Part shown: positions 23,886-34,292 of the stretch, one piece after another
How positions within the stretch are numbered: position 1 is the stretch's first letter
Layout of the letters: each line of letters starts with the position of its first letter
NCBI RefSeq assembly: GCF_000161795.2
Contig: NZ_CP006882.1
Coordinates: 1,116,001-1,180,000, forward strand
Origin: Synechococcus sp. WH 8109
GTDB lineage: Bacteria; Cyanobacteriota; Cyanobacteriia; PCC-6307; Cyanobiaceae
Reading direction: 5' to 3'
Length of the DNA: 64,000 bases
Notes under the pieces: generated by a model
What the model saw: only the letters and a program-made list of their open reading frames with translations
What the model was told of the DNA's origin: nothing
The model's database searches: none
Program-made: the position numbers and the translations under genes

Positions 23886-25160
23886 ATGCCTCAGGCCACG
23901 GCCCTGATCGATGGAAACAACTTCTATGCCTCCTGCGAACAGAGCCTGGATCCGGCTCTGATCGGTCACCCCGTGGTGGTGCTATCCAACAATGACGGCT
24001 GCATCGTTGCGCGCAGTGCCGAAGCCCGTGCCCTCGGCATCCGCATGGGGACGCCTTACTTCAAGGCGCGCCGGGAGCTTGAACGGCACAACGTGGTAGT
24101 GCGCAGTTCGAACTACGCCCTCTATGCCGACATGAGCCAGCGCATGATGAGCCTGCTGGAGGCCCACTGTGAAGAGCTGGAGGTGTATTCGATTGACGAG
24201 GCCTTCGGGAGAATTCGTCGTCCCCGCGATGGCGACCTGCAGGGCTGGGCCCGCCAGCTGCGGGCACGGGCACGGCAGAACCTCGGCCTACCGATCGCCA
24301 TCGGCCTAGGAGCCAGCAAGGCCCAGGCCAAGCTGGCCAATCGCCTGGCCAAACAGACCCCAGACCATGCCGGGATGTTCGACCTGGGCCAGTGCGACAA
24401 CCCCGATCGCTGGCTGGAAACCATTGCGATCGAGGATGTCTGGGGAGTCGGTCGACAACTGGCCCATTGGTGTCGCCTGCGGGGCGTCAGCAACGCACGA
24501 CACCTCCGGGACATGCCGAGCGGTGAACTGCGCGCCAAATGCGGCGTAGTGGGTCTGCGACTGCAACGGGAGCTGCGAGGCCATGCCTGCCTGCCGCTGG
24601 AGCTGGCACCAGCACCGAAGCAAGAAACCTGCGTGAGCCGCAGTTTCAGTCGACCCATCACCAGCCAGGAGGAGCTGCACCAGGCCATCGCCACCTATGT
24701 GGTGCGTGCCGCCGAGAAATTGCGCAAGCAACGGCAACGGGCAGCAGCGCTCACCGTCTACACGCGCACCAGCCCGTTCGCTCCTGGGTTTTACAGCCAA
24801 GCCGCCAGCACGCAGCTGGACCTGCCGAGCAATGACACAGCCGTGCTGCTGGAGGCGGCACGCCCCTTGGTGGCACGGATCTTTCGCCCCCACCGTCCAC
24901 TGGCCAAGGCCGGCGTGCTGATGCAGCACCTGCAGAGCCACGACATCCTGCAGACCCATCTGATGGTGCCGATGAGTGAGGAGCAGCAGCAAAAACGGGA
25001 GTGCCTGATGCAGACCATCGACCGGATCAATCGGCGTTACGGGCGTGGAACCCTGCAATGGGCCGGTTGCGGACTGCAGCCCAGTTGGTTGATGCGGCGT
25101 GAGCAACTCAGCCGCGCCGCCACCACCCGTCTGCAGGATCTGCCGGTGGTGAAGGCCTGA
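23886..25160 (+). CDS. umuC: UmuC, catalytic subunit of translesion DNA polymerase V
   Basis: 424 residues, Y-family polymerase. Palm motifs ALIDGNNFYASCEQSLDP (metal Asp) and EVYSIDEAFGRI (catalytic Asp-Glu), LPIAIGLGASKAQAKLANRL finger region, an HhH segment (EDVWGVGRQLAHW) and the little-finger/C-terminal DUF4113-like end (MQTIDRINRRYGRGTLQWAG). Copies past damaged bases during the SOS response. Forms an operon with umuD. Confidence 0.96.
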   Translation: MPQATALIDGNNFYASCEQSLDPALIGHPVVVLSNNDGCIVARSAEARALGIRMGTPYFKARRELERHNVVVRSSNYALYADMSQRMMSLLEAHCEELEVYSIDEAFGRIRRPRDGDLQGWARQLRARARQNLGLPIAIGLGASKAQAKLANRLAKQTPDHAGMFDLGQCDNPDRWLETIAIEDVWGVGRQLAHWCRLRGVSNARHLRDMPSGELRAKCGVVGLRLQRELRGHACLPLELAPAPKQETCVSRSFSRPITSQEELHQAIATYVVRAAEKLRKQRQRAAALTVYTRTSPFAPGFYSQAASTQLDLPSNDTAVLLEAARPLVARIFRPHRPLAKAGVLMQHLQSHDILQTHLMVPMSEEQQQKRECLMQTIDRINRRYGRGTLQWAGCGLQPSWLMRREQLSRAATTRLQDLPVVKA

Positions 25161-25181
25161 CCCACAGCGTTAAGCCAGGCC

Positions 25182-25478
25182 TCAAACCTCCTGCAGCAGC
25201 TGGATGACCTGCTCACGGGTGCTGAGCAGCAAGACCATGCGCTCGCCGTGGGCGTTGAGACCCGTCTGCTCCCGCACCAGATCGGTGCTGGCCAACGCCA
25301 ATCCTCCGGTTTCAGTGAACAGCACCGGCAGGGTGCCCTGGTGCCCTCGCATGCCCTGCAGATCGAGCGCCTGACGAACAGCCCGCTGAGCCTTCTCGGA
25401 ACCCAGACGCTCCACGAAGGCCGGCCAGAGGTGGTTGACCGGATCGAGCGCGGCGAAATCCAGCTGCGAATCAGTCAT
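25182..25478 (-). CDS. Conserved hypothetical protein (98 aa)
   Basis: ATG at 25478 sharing one base with the upstream stop (TGATG). Soluble alpha/beta composition: LDFAALDPVNHLWPAFVERL, VRQALDLQGMRGHQGTLPVL and a C-terminal ERMVLLLSTREQVIQLLQEV. Coupled to the 85-aa gene upstream, suggesting partner proteins. No family recognised. Confidence 0.6.
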   Translation of the reverse strand: MTDSQLDFAALDPVNHLWPAFVERLGSEKAQRAVRQALDLQGMRGHQGTLPVLFTETGGLALASTDLVREQTGLNAHGERMVLLLSTREQVIQLLQEV

Positions 25479-25735
25479 CAGGACGGCAACAACGCAAGGG
25501 CATCGCTGATCATCTGCGAGGTGACGGCAATGCGCTCAAGCGGATCAGCATTGTCGAGGTAGGCGTCAAACGAGGCGAAGCGCTCGATCACGGGGTCGGC
25601 CCCCTCGGCGGCGCAAGCCTCAACCCAATCCCCCTCCTCCGGCTTCACCGCGACATAGGCCTGCAGCGCTTCCTCCAGATCACCGCCGTCACCGACGCCC
25701 TCACCGTGCCAGATCGCTTCGAAGAATTCAGACAT
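25478..25735 (-). CDS. Acidic conserved hypothetical protein (85 aa)
   Basis: Start chosen at MSEFFEAIWHGEGVGDGGDL; the longer frame upstream is the shadow of dnaG. Strongly acidic and helical (EEALQAYVAVKPEEGDWVEA, IERFASFDAYLDNADPLERI). Lies between dnaG and the 98-aa gene, all on the minus strand. Function unknown. Confidence 0.6.
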   Translation of the reverse strand: MSEFFEAIWHGEGVGDGGDLEEALQAYVAVKPEEGDWVEACAAEGADPVIERFASFDAYLDNADPLERIAVTSQMISDALALLPS

Positions 25736-25790
25736 CTTCAACTCGAGGAACAGATCCTGATGCAGTTTGCCCAAACCACCGGCCCATGGC

Positions 25791-27839
25791 TCAGGCGGCC
25801 GGGGGAACGGTGTAACTGGCGCAACGTTGCTGATCCAGATGGCCGATATGTTTTCGCTCGGTGTAATACAACTCCTGGTAGCGCAGCGCATCACGGTTGA
25901 GGTCATCGAAGAGGGCCTGAATCCGCACCTCCATGTCCACGGAGGCCTGATCTGACGAAGCCTCCTGATCAATCAGAACAGCGATGCAGGATTCCAGGGT
26001 TTGCAGACGCTGGCCGCCCCAGGCCTCCAACAGGTGCCGGCAGCGCTTCAAGCTTTTCTGACGCTCCAGCAGGGCAGCAATGCCCCGCAGCTGCTCCAGG
26101 GGCTCCGCCAGGGCAACGCGCTGCAGTTCACCTGGCTCCAAAAGGGGCGTCAGGCGGGATACCAGCGCACTGCTCTCCAGCAGAAGCTGATCGGTGAGCA
26201 AGCGGGGCAGATCGATGAGATCCAGGCCCTCGCCGTCGTCGTCGCAACGGCTGATCGACTCCATACGCCCCTCACCCAGGTTGGTCTCCTCGAGATCCGT
26301 AATGGCCGCCCAGAGATGGCGGTGATGGGGAATGGCGAAATCCTCCAGTTCGCGTTTGCGCAGTTCCTGGCGAATCGTGGCCCGATGCCGGGGGCAATGC
26401 AGATACAACCGCAGTAGATCGGCCTCACAGCGCTCCCGCTGTCCGGATTCACCAGGCTGCTCGTGACGGCTGGAGCGCCCATGCCAACGCTGGCCCTTCA
26501 CCTGCTGCCGCAGGTCGTCCTCGAGCTGAAGCGCCAGGCGTCCCTGGCCACCACTGAGGCGCTCCGCCACCCGTTGGAGGTAGTGGGTGCGCACGGCGGA
26601 CTGGGGCAGTTTGCCCAGCAGCCCCACCAGGGCCGTGACCGCCTGTTGGAACTGGTCGGCCCGGCTGAGATCGCGCTCCTGCAGCACCTGCTCGATCTGC
26701 CAATCCAGCCAGAGGGGGGCCTGATCGAGCAGAGCGCGGTAATCGCCGGCCCCGTTTTGTTTGAGGAACTCATCGGGGTCCTTGCCTGAAGGAAGGTGCA
26801 GAACCCGCAGCTCCAGCTGGCCCTGCATCGCCAGCTGCTCCACCTCGCCGATGGCCCGATTGGCTGCACGGACACCGGCGCCGTCGGCGTCGAAATTCAG
26901 AACGATCCGCTTGCTGTCGCTGACGCGGCACAACTGGGTGATCTGCTGACTGCTCAGGGCCGTACCGAGGGAGGCCACAGCGTTGGTGATGCCGGCGGCA
27001 TGCAGGGCAATCACATCGAAATAGCCCTCCACCACCACTGCCCTGTCGTCCTTGCGGATGGCATTGGAGGCCTTGTCGAGACCGAACAGATGCTTCCCCT
27101 TCTCGAACACTTCGGTCTCGGGGGAGTTGAGGTATTTCGGTTCGCTGCCATCAAGGCTGCGTCCCCCGAAACCGATCACCCGGCCCTGACGGTCATGGAT
27201 CGGCACCATGACCCGATGGCGGAAGCGGTCATAGAACCCGTTGCCGCCCTTGCGGGGAACCACCAGCCCAGCAGCCTCGAGAAGCTCAGGCGCCAGCCCC
27301 TCAACCTGTTGGAGATGCTTGAGCAGACCATCCCACTGATCCGGCGCATAGCCGAGTTGGAAGGTCTCCTGAGTGGCGGGACTCAACCCTCTGGCCTCAC
27401 TGAGGTACTTGAGGGCCTCTGCGCCAGCAGGCGCCATCAACTGGCTGCGAAACCAACCGGCAGCCAGGGCCAGGGCCCGCTGCAGCTTGTCCCTGCGGGA
27501 CAACTGTTGCCGCAGTCGTTCCTGCTGCGGACCATCCACCGTCTCGATCGGCAGCTGATAACGCCGCGCCAGATCCAGCACCACATCGCTGAAACTCTGG
27601 CGCTGGAACTCCATCAGGAACTTGATGGAGTTGCCGCCAGCACCACAGGAGAAGCAGTAGTAGAACTGCTTGGCGGGCGACACCGTCATCGACGGTTTGC
27701 TGTCGTCATGGAACGGACAGATCCCGACGAATTCCCGTCCCTTCTTCTTGAGCACCACGTGCTCGCCCACCACATCAACGATGTCGGCCCGTTCCTTGAC
27801 GGCCTCGATCGTTCTTGGGTGCAGGCGGGCGTTCACCAT
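25791..27839 (-). CDS. dnaG: DNA primase
   Basis: 682 residues. N-terminal zinc-binding domain (VGICPFHDDSKPSM...YYCFSCGAGGN), then the primase catalytic core with RFRHRVMVPIHDRQGRVIGF, TOPRIM motifs VVVEGYFDVIALHAAGI and LNFDADGAGVRAANRAI, and a C-terminal DnaB-interacting region. It makes RNA primers for chromosome replication with the DnaB helicase. Start MVNARLHPRTIEAVKERADI matches the family. Confidence 0.97.
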   Translation of the reverse strand: MVNARLHPRTIEAVKERADIVDVVGEHVVLKKKGREFVGICPFHDDSKPSMTVSPAKQFYYCFSCGAGGNSIKFLMEFQRQSFSDVVLDLARRYQLPIETVDGPQQERLRQQLSRRDKLQRALALAAGWFRSQLMAPAGAEALKYLSEARGLSPATQETFQLGYAPDQWDGLLKHLQQVEGLAPELLEAAGLVVPRKGGNGFYDRFRHRVMVPIHDRQGRVIGFGGRSLDGSEPKYLNSPETEVFEKGKHLFGLDKASNAIRKDDRAVVVEGYFDVIALHAAGITNAVASLGTALSSQQITQLCRVSDSKRIVLNFDADGAGVRAANRAIGEVEQLAMQGQLELRVLHLPSGKDPDEFLKQNGAGDYRALLDQAPLWLDWQIEQVLQERDLSRADQFQQAVTALVGLLGKLPQSAVRTHYLQRVAERLSGGQGRLALQLEDDLRQQVKGQRWHGRSSRHEQPGESGQRERCEADLLRLYLHCPRHRATIRQELRKRELEDFAIPHHRHLWAAITDLEETNLGEGRMESISRCDDDGEGLDLIDLPRLLTDQLLLESSALVSRLTPLLEPGELQRVALAEPLEQLRGIAALLERQKSLKRCRHLLEAWGGQRLQTLESCIAVLIDQEASSDQASVDMEVRIQALFDDLNRDALRYQELYYTERKHIGHLDQQRCASYTVPPAA

Positions 27840-27892
27840 CGGTCCATTCTGCGAAGTCGCAGGGTTCCGTGCACCCCGTCATCCGAACAGCC

Positions 27893-28783
27893 ATGGCCGA
27901 ACTGCAGACCCCACAGCCCTGGTGGAACCGGGACTCAGTGCGGGGCAGCCGGGCCCTGATCCTGAGCTCCCTGGCCTTCAGCCTGATGACGGTCTGCGTC
28001 AAGCAACTGAACAGTCGGCTTCCGGTGGCGGAAATCGTGCTGTGCCGGGCCCTGATCAGCATCGTTCTGACCGCTGTGGGCCTTCGCCTGGCCAGGGTCT
28101 CCCCGTGGGGCCAGAGACGGGGGCTGCTGGTGGCGCGGGGAGTGCTGGGCAGCTTGGCCCTGCTCTGCTTCTTCGAAGCGATTGACCAGCTGCCGCTCGC
28201 TTCAGCGACGGTGCTCCAGTACACCTACCCCACCTTCACCGCCGTGGCAGCACTGTTGCTGCTGGGCGAGCCCCTGCGCCGACGCATCAGTGCAGCGGTT
28301 CTGCTGGGCTGGATCGGCGTCACCCTGGTGGTGCAACCTCAGTGGCTCACGGGAACAGCCCAACCTGCGCAACTGATCCCCGCCCTGATCGGCATTGGTG
28401 GCGCTCTGATGACCGCCCTGGCCTACGTGAGTGTGCGGCGGCTGTCGCAAACCGAGCACTCTTTGGTGATCATCATCTATTTCCCGATGATCTCGGTTCC
28501 CCTCACCCTGCCCTGGGTGCTGCAGCAAGGGGTCTGGCCCCAAGGCATCGAATGGTTCTGGCTCCTGGGGGTCGGGGTGATGACCCAGCTGGGCCAGATC
28601 TGGGTGACCGAGGGCCTGCGCTGCCTGCCCGCCGCCCGAGCCACATCGATCAACTACGTGCAGGTGGTCTTTGCCGCAGGCTGGGGCTGGCTGTGGTTCG
28701 CAGAAACGATTAATGCCTGGCAAGTGGGCGGCGGAATGCTGGTGCTGGCCGCCACCCTGATCAGCCTGTCGGCGCGACGTTAG
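27893..28783 (+). CDS. EamA/DMT-superfamily membrane transporter
   Basis: 296 residues from the ATG of MAELQTPQPWWNRDSVRGSR. Two EamA repeats with about ten membrane spans: ALILSSLAFSLMTVCVKQLN at the start, FFEAIDQLPLASATVLQYTY closing the first repeat, and LTEG-like WVTEGLRCLPAARATSINYV in the second. Small-metabolite exporter family; the substrate cannot be inferred. Divergent from dnaG. Confidence 0.88.
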   Translation: MAELQTPQPWWNRDSVRGSRALILSSLAFSLMTVCVKQLNSRLPVAEIVLCRALISIVLTAVGLRLARVSPWGQRRGLLVARGVLGSLALLCFFEAIDQLPLASATVLQYTYPTFTAVAALLLLGEPLRRRISAAVLLGWIGVTLVVQPQWLTGTAQPAQLIPALIGIGGALMTALAYVSVRRLSQTEHSLVIIIYFPMISVPLTLPWVLQQGVWPQGIEWFWLLGVGVMTQLGQIWVTEGLRCLPAARATSINYVQVVFAAGWGWLWFAETINAWQVGGGMLVLAATLISLSARR

Positions 28784-28786
28784 AGA

Positions 28787-29248
28787 TCAGGCTTTGTCCA
28801 AACCCAAGGGGTACGTCAGCCAGGCCTGGCGGTTGTCGGATCCGCCCTTGGGTCTGGCCAGGCGCCAGCTCTGACGACGGGAGCCTCGCTGCAGAAACAG
28901 TTCAAACGGGCTATCCACCTGCACACGATCGCCGGGCAGCTGCCAGTCGAAGCGGCCTGAAATCCTGAGGCCCTGCTCGTCACCCAGGGCAAAACTTTCC
29001 TGGTCCTCAACCCGCACCCGACTCACGCTTGGGGCGATGGGCATCGGGCTGAGATCGAGAGAGCTGGCAATGGCCGACTGGGTGAGCTGAATCTGCAGGG
29101 CCAGCGCTTCATTCAGTAGAGCCCGTGGCGGCTGAGATCCATTGCATGCCGTCAGTGAAACCACGATCGATAGAACGCACAGCACCTGAAGCAAACGGCG
29201 CACAACGCGCTTAAAAGCAGAGACAGGCAATGACAGCTGCGGCAACAT
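28787..29248 (-). CDS. Hypothetical lipoprotein (153 aa)
   Basis: Start at the ATG of [20 protein letters not shown], giving a type-II signal peptide with lipobox LTAC (cysteine near residue 35). The mature protein is small, with beta-strand pattern [20 protein letters not shown] and a C-terminal [20 protein letters not shown]. Predicted outer face of the plasma or thylakoid membrane. Cyanobacterial hypothetical; 22 bp of leader separates its start from ruvA. Confidence 0.7.
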   Translation of the reverse strand: MLPQLSLPVSAFKRVVRRLLQVLCVLSIVVSLTACNGSQPPRALLNEALALQIQLTQSAIASSLDLSPMPIAPSVSRVRVEDQESFALGDEQGLRISGRFDWQLPGDRVQVDSPFELFLQRGSRRQSWRLARPKGGSDNRQAWLTYPLGLDKA

Positions 29249-29270
29249 GACGCGGTTGAAACCTCTCCCC

Positions 29271-29915
29271 ATGATCGGCTGGCTGCAGGGACGACCGATG
29301 GAGTGCTGGACCCAAGGCAACCGTAGCGGCGTTCTGCTGCTCTGCGGTGGGGTCGGATATGAGGTGCACCTGACTGAGCGGCATCAGCAAAACCTTCCGG
29401 CGGATGGCGACCTGAACCTGTGGATTCATCAGGTTCAGCGGGAGGACGGCAGCAGCCTCTACGGCTTTCCCCTGCGCCAGGAGCGGGATCTGTTCCGGCT
29501 GCTGATCAGCGTTAGCGGTGTTGGCCCCCAGGCCGGTCTGGCGCTGATGCAGGAATGCAAACCCCAGGAGCTGGTGGAAGCGATCAGCAGCGGTGATCTT
29601 CGTCGCCTCTGCAAGGCGCAGGGCATCGGCAAACGCACCGCTGAGCGCCTGGCGGTGGAACTCAGGGCCTCGATTGCGGCCTTCGCGGGCGTGGATCCCG
29701 CCCCATCGCTGGCGGAAGGCGTCAGCTCGGAGCAGATGCCGGCAAGTGGTGCCGACGTGGAAGCGACCCTCTCGATGCTGGGTTACGACGATCTGGAAAT
29801 TCGTCGGGCCATCCGTGCGATCGCCGAGGGCGCCGATGGCCAACCGCCTGCTGGAGACGACCAGGACGCCTGGCTGCGGGGCTGCCTGCAATGGCTGAGC
29901 CGAGAATCGGCCTGA
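29271..29915 (+). CDS. ruvA: Holliday junction branch-migration protein RuvA
   Basis: 214 residues starting at [14 protein letters not shown]-terminal OB fold, then two helix-hairpin-helix motifs ([15 protein letters not shown] and [19 protein letters not shown]) and the C-terminal RuvB-contacting domain ([20 protein letters not shown]). RuvA tetramers hold the junction for the RuvB motor. Confidence 0.96.
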   Translation: MIGWLQGRPMECWTQGNRSGVLLLCGGVGYEVHLTERHQQNLPADGDLNLWIHQVQREDGSSLYGFPLRQERDLFRLLISVSGVGPQAGLALMQECKPQELVEAISSGDLRRLCKAQGIGKRTAERLAVELRASIAAFAGVDPAPSLAEGVSSEQMPASGADVEATLSMLGYDDLEIRRAIRAIAEGADGQPPAGDDQDAWLRGCLQWLSRESA

Positions 29916-29971
29916 GCCGCCCCACGCAAAGGTAAGCTGGTTGTTTGCACTGACAGGGCCGCCCCCCGCGC

Positions 29972-30241
29972 ATGTCGCTTGATACCACCGAGAAGCAGCA
30001 GCTGATCAACACCCACCAGACCCACGGCACCGATACCGGTTCTGCCGAGGTCCAGGTGGCAATGCTGAGTGAGCGCATCAACCGTCTCAGCAGCCACCTG
30101 CAAAACAACATCCATGACTTCTCCTCACGGCAGGGGCTGCTCAAGATGATTGGTCGCCGCAAGCGCCTGCTGAGCTACATGCGCAGCAAGAGCGAGCAAC
30201 GTTACGCCGATACGATCGCCAAACTGGGCATCCGCGGCTGA
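29972..30241 (+). CDS. rpsO: 30S ribosomal protein S15
   Basis: 89 residues with the S15 signature: [40 protein letters not shown] and [18 protein letters not shown]. Primary binder of the central domain of 16S rRNA. Follows ruvA by 56 bases. Confidence 0.98.
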   Translation: MSLDTTEKQQLINTHQTHGTDTGSAEVQVAMLSERINRLSSHLQNNIHDFSSRQGLLKMIGRRKRLLSYMRSKSEQRYADTIAKLGIRG

Positions 30242-30253
30242 TCGACGTCCCCC

Positions 30254-30667
30254 ATGCCTGAGCAACGCAACGCCCTCCCCTTTGAGCCGAAAGGGTCTGG
30301 GAAGGGAAGCAAGCCTGCTTCAGGGACCCCTCGGCAGGAAGCCATTCCTCGCTACGTGGCCGATCGAATGGCGCGCCGGGTTGCTGTTTTCACAGGACTC
30401 CCGTCCCTAGCTGGGATGGGAGTTTTTGTTGGGAGTTATTTCGTTGTCACCCGTGGCATCGCCGATATCGCTCCAGGACTCACGCTGACGGGCTCCGGCC
30501 TGTTTTTCCTCCTTGGTCTGGTGGGCCTCAGCATTGGCGTGTTGACCGCCAGCTGGGATCCCGAACCGGGTTCTCTGCTCGGCTTCGAGAACTTCAAGCC
30601 GAACATTCAGCGGATGAAGGAGTCGATCCGGGCCCAAAAGGAGCAGCAAAAGCAATCGAAGTCCTGA
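30254..30667 (+). CDS. PAM68-like photosystem II assembly membrane protein
   Basis: 137 residues. A basic disordered N-terminus (EPKGSGKGSKPASGTPRQEA) then IPRYVADRMARRVAVFTGLP and two membrane spans (LAGMGVFVGSYFVV and LFFLLGLVGLSIGVLTASWD), ending in EPGSLLGFENFKPNIQRMKE. This is the PAM68/DUF3464 architecture; the plant and Synechocystis proteins help insert CP47 and chlorophyll into PSII. Twelve bases after rpsO, as in many cyanobacteria. Confidence 0.9.
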   Translation: MPEQRNALPFEPKGSGKGSKPASGTPRQEAIPRYVADRMARRVAVFTGLPSLAGMGVFVGSYFVVTRGIADIAPGLTLTGSGLFFLLGLVGLSIGVLTASWDPEPGSLLGFENFKPNIQRMKESIRAQKEQQKQSKS

Positions 30668-30688
30668 TCCAGTTGTGTGCACCAGGAC

Positions 30689-30710
30689 CTCCTGATCAGA
30701 CGATCAGGAG
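30689..30710. terminator. Perfect hairpin between convergent pam68 and dnaE
   Basis: CTCCTGATC and GATCAGGAG form a 9-bp stem around AGAC at the point where the two genes converge; it covers the dnaE stop. There is no T run, so efficient intrinsic termination is uncertain. Confidence 0.45.
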
Positions 30711-33700
30711 AGAACCAGACGGTCGCTGCAACGGGCTTCAAAGGATTGGGTTCGCAGTGACGCGATCGCTGCATCAATGTCTTTGACGCAGAACTGGGAA
30801 CCAAGTCGCACATAGCGAACACTGTCGCCATGGCACACCTCGGCGACCACAGGCACCTTCACGCCCAGCTCATCCCGCTCGGGGCGGTGTTGGTTCAGGC
30901 ATTCCCGCAGCTTGTGCTGAATGGCGATGTCGCTGGCCTGATCGGAGGGGAGCTGAACCAGCAGCAGATTGAGCTCATCGACGGCACGGCAGTCGTCAAT
31001 GATCAGCTGCACGCGCTCGTCACGCCGATCGACCCCAGCCCAAACCAAGAGGCGGGATTCAGCCATCAGGTGGTCTGCAAGGCGCGCGTAGCTCTTGGGG
31101 AACACCACGGCTTCGCAACTTCCGGTGAGATCCTCGAGCTGCAGGATCGCCATGCGATCGCCTTTACGGGTGGTGACCTGGCGCATTTCAGCCACCATCG
31201 CAATGGCACTCACCTTGGCTTTGTCTGGCTGTTCCTCCAGGGAGCCCAGACCAATGGGCGCCAGCAACTTCGACGAGGGTGTCAGCTGTTTGAGTGGGTG
31301 ATCGGAGAGGTAGAAGCCCACCAGATCTTTTTCGAGACGAAGCTTTTCGGTTGGGGGATAGTCCGGCACCGGCGCCGCCTTGGGTGCATGGCTGAGATCC
31401 GCCGGCCCATCGGCATCGGCGGCAGGAGCCATTAGATCAAAGAGGTTGCCCTGGCCGCTGTCTCGATCTTTGGCCCGTGAGGAGGCCCAGTCGAGCAGCA
31501 GATCAAGATCAGCCATCAACTGAGCACGGTTGGCCTGCGGATCCATGGCATCCAGGGCACCGCAGTGAATCAACGACTCCAGACCACGGCGGTTGAGCAC
31601 CGAGGATGGGATCCGGTCACACAGATCCGCCAGTGAACGGAAAGGCCCATCGCTATCGCGGGCAGCGATCAATTGACGGATCGCACCATCACCAAGGTTT
31701 CGAACGGCGGAGAGGCCGAACAGGATCCGATCGCCGTTGGGGGTGAAATCGGTGAGCGAGGCATTCACATCCGGGGGCATGACCTCAATCCCCATCGCAT
31801 TGCAATTGGAGATGTAGCGCTGCACTTTGTCGGCAGCTCCGGCATTCACCGTGAGCAGTGCCGCCATGTAGGCGACCGGGTAATGCGCTTTCAGGTAGGC
31901 CGTCTGGTAAGTGACGGCGCCATATGCCGTGGAATGGCTCTTGTTGAAGCAGTATTCAGCGAAGAGCACCATCTGATCGAACAGTTCGTCGGCGACCTTT
32001 TCATCAACGCCCCGCTCTCCAGCCCCCTTAACGAAAATGCCGCGGTGCTTCTGCATCTCGGACACTTTTTTCTTGCCCATCGCCCGCCGGAGCAGATCGG
32101 CCTGACCCAGGGAGTAACCGGCCAGATCCTGCGCGATCCGCATGATCTGTTCCTGGTACACCATGATCCCGTAGGTCTCAGACAGGATCGGCTCAAGAAT
32201 CGCGTGGGCGAAGTCGATCGCCTCCCGGCCGTGCTTGCGGTTGATGAATTTGGGAATCAGGCCAGCATCGAGAGGCCCCGGTCTATAGAGGGCAAGGATC
32301 GAGGAGATGTCTTCCAGCGATGACGGCTTGAGATCACGGACGATCTGCCGCATTCCGCTGGATTCCAACTGGAAGATCCCCTCCAGATCACCTCTCGCCA
32401 GAAGGGCAAAGGTCTCTTCGTCCTGGGGCGGCAATTTGTCGGGGTCAACACGGGTGCCACTGCTCACCTCCACCAACTCGAGGGTCTTTTCGATCATCGT
32501 GAGGTTCTTCAACCCCAGGAAATCCATCTTCAACAGACCCATGGATTCCACGTCTTCCATGAAGTACTGCGTGATCACCTGACCATCGTTGTTGCGCTGC
32601 AACGGCACTAGTTCGTCGAGGGGGTCAGCGGCGATGACCACACCAGCTGCGTGAACACCGAAGGTTTTGTTGGTGCCTTCAATCCGCATCGCCATGTCAA
32701 CCCAACGCTTCACAGTTGGATCAGCCTCGTACTTCTCGCGGAACTCGGGGTTGGGTGATTCCTCGCCGATCATCGCCTTGAGCTTGGCGGGCTTGCCGCG
32801 AACCACCGGGATCAGCTTCGCCAGACGGTCGGCATCCCCGTAGGGAATGTCGAGCACCCGAGCCACATCCTTCAAAACCGCCTTGGAGGTCATCCGGTTG
32901 AAGGTGATGATTTGCGCCACTTTGTCCTCGCCGTAGCGCTCGGTGACGTAGTCGATTACCTCACTACGACGCTCGATGCAGAAGTCGGTGTCGATATCAG
33001 GCATCGACTTGCGTTCCGGATTGAGGAAGCGCTCGAACAGGAGGCAGTTCGTAATTGGATCAATGTTGGTGATCCCCAGGCAGTACGCGACGAGCGACCC
33101 AGCGGCGGAGCCACGGCCCGGACCGACGGGAATGTTCCTTTCCCGGGCAAAACGGATGTAATCCCAGACCACAAGAAAGTAGGTGGGGAATCCCATCTGC
33201 TCCATGATCTTGAGCTCATGGGCCATGCGCTCGGCGTAGTCGTCGGGCAACGGGGCCTCAGGGCTGAGCTCGAGCCGATCCCGTAATCCCTGCTCCGTCA
33301 CTTCCCTCAGGTAGCTGACGGGTGTATGGGCCTCGGGAATGGGGAAGCGGGGCATTTGATAGCGCCCAAGAATGTCGTAAGGCTCCACCTTCTCGGCCAC
33401 CTTGACGGTGTTGGCGATCGCTTCCTGAACCACCTCAGGCTCGAGGTGATCCCCGAAGAGAAGGTCCATCTCCTCTTCGGTCTTGATGTATTCGGTTCCG
33501 GTGTAACGCAGTCGCTTCTCATCGGTGATCAGCTTGCCGGTGAGCACGCAGAGCAAGGCATCGTGGGCTTCAACGTCCTGCTTGCTCAGGTAGTGGGCAT
33601 CGTTGGTGGCAACGATCTGGATGCCGAGCTCCTTGGCAATTTTGACGACTTCAACGTTGACGATCCGATCTTCCGGGGATCCGTGATCCTGGATCTCGAG

Positions 33701-34222
33701 GTAGTAGTCGTCGGCGAAAACCTCCTGATACCAAGCCGCCACCTTGCGGGCCACATCGGGGCGCCCACGCAGAATCGCCTGGGCGATCTCACCACCGAGA
33801 CAGGCTGTGGCGATGATCAAGCCTTCGCTGTGTTGCTTCAGCAGTTCCTTGTCGATGCAGGCACGGGAGAAGATCCCGCGTCCTCGCATCCCCCGCAGGT
33901 GGCTGATGCTGGTGAGCTTCACCAGATTGCGGTAACCGGTCGCGTTTTTCGCCAGCACCACCAGGTGGTACCGCTTCTCTTTCTTGGGTTGCGGATCGTC
34001 AATGGACCCATTGATCACATACATCTCATTGCCGATGATCGGCTTGAGATCTGTGCCCTGACAGAGCTTCAGCAGCTCAATCGCGCCGTACATCACGCCG
34101 TGATCAGTCAGGGCGATGGCAGGCATGCCCAGCTGCCTTGCCCGCTCCACCATGGCTGGCAACTGCGACGCACCGTCCAGAAGGCTGTAGTCGCTGTGGT
34201 TGTGGAGAGGAACAAAAGCCAT
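30704..34222 (-). CDS. dnaE: DNA polymerase III alpha subunit, one piece
   Basis: 1172 residues. N-terminal PHP domain ([20 protein letters not shown]), palm with [18 protein letters not shown] and the catalytic [12 protein letters not shown], finger/thumb region, tandem HhH ([18 protein letters not shown]...), and OB domain ([19 protein letters not shown]). It is the replicative polymerase. Unlike Synechocystis and many other cyanobacteria the gene is continuous: no intein termini (CLSYDTE-type start or terminal HN before the extein Cys) interrupt it. Transcribed last in the minus-strand series from trpD. Confidence 0.97.
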   Translation of the reverse strand: MAFVPLHNHSDYSLLDGASQLPAMVERARQLGMPAIALTDHGVMYGAIELLKLCQGTDLKPIIGNEMYVINGSIDDPQPKKEKRYHLVVLAKNATGYRNLVKLTSISHLRGMRGRGIFSRACIDKELLKQHSEGLIIATACLGGEIAQAILRGRPDVARKVAAWYQEVFADDYYLEIQDHGSPEDRIVNVEVVKIAKELGIQIVATNDAHYLSKQDVEAHDALLCVLTGKLITDEKRLRYTGTEYIKTEEEMDLLFGDHLEPEVVQEAIANTVKVAEKVEPYDILGRYQMPRFPIPEAHTPVSYLREVTEQGLRDRLELSPEAPLPDDYAERMAHELKIMEQMGFPTYFLVVWDYIRFARERNIPVGPGRGSAAGSLVAYCLGITNIDPITNCLLFERFLNPERKSMPDIDTDFCIERRSEVIDYVTERYGEDKVAQIITFNRMTSKAVLKDVARVLDIPYGDADRLAKLIPVVRGKPAKLKAMIGEESPNPEFREKYEADPTVKRWVDMAMRIEGTNKTFGVHAAGVVIAADPLDELVPLQRNNDGQVITQYFMEDVESMGLLKMDFLGLKNLTMIEKTLELVEVSSGTRVDPDKLPPQDEETFALLARGDLEGIFQLESSGMRQIVRDLKPSSLEDISSILALYRPGPLDAGLIPKFINRKHGREAIDFAHAILEPILSETYGIMVYQEQIMRIAQDLAGYSLGQADLLRRAMGKKKVSEMQKHRGIFVKGAGERGVDEKVADELFDQMVLFAEYCFNKSHSTAYGAVTYQTAYLKAHYPVAYMAALLTVNAGAADKVQRYISNCNAMGIEVMPPDVNASLTDFTPNGDRILFGLSAVRNLGDGAIRQLIAARDSDGPFRSLADLCDRIPSSVLNRRGLESLIHCGALDAMDPQANRAQLMADLDLLLDWASSRAKDRDSGQGNLFDLMAPAADADGPADLSHAPKAAPVPDYPPTEKLRLEKDLVGFYLSDHPLKQLTPSSKLLAPIGLGSLEEQPDKAKVSAIAMVAEMRQVTTRKGDRMAILQLEDLTGSCEAVVFPKSYARLADHLMAESRLLVWAGVDRRDERVQLIIDDCRAVDELNLLLVQLPSDQASDIAIQHKLRECLNQHRPERDELGVKVPVVAEVCHGDSVRYVRLGSQFCVKDIDAAIASLRTQSFEARCSDRLVLS

Positions 34223-34274
34223 GGGGTCAGACTAGGACCCGACGCAAGATCCAGTGTTCAAAGGGAATACAACC

Positions 34275-34288
34275 CCCCACATGTGGGG
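34275..34288. repeat. 14-bp perfect palindrome between gatA and dnaE
   Basis: ccccacatgtgggg is fully self-complementary and lies just after the gatA stop and 53 bases before the dnaE ATG. It could be a weak terminator hairpin or a dimeric regulator site; no T run follows. Confidence 0.45.
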
Positions 34289-34292
34289 CAAC

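Noticed and set aside
26796-27959. 387-codon open frame antisense to dnaG
   Set aside because: Shadow of dnaG with low-complexity Leu/Gln/His composition.
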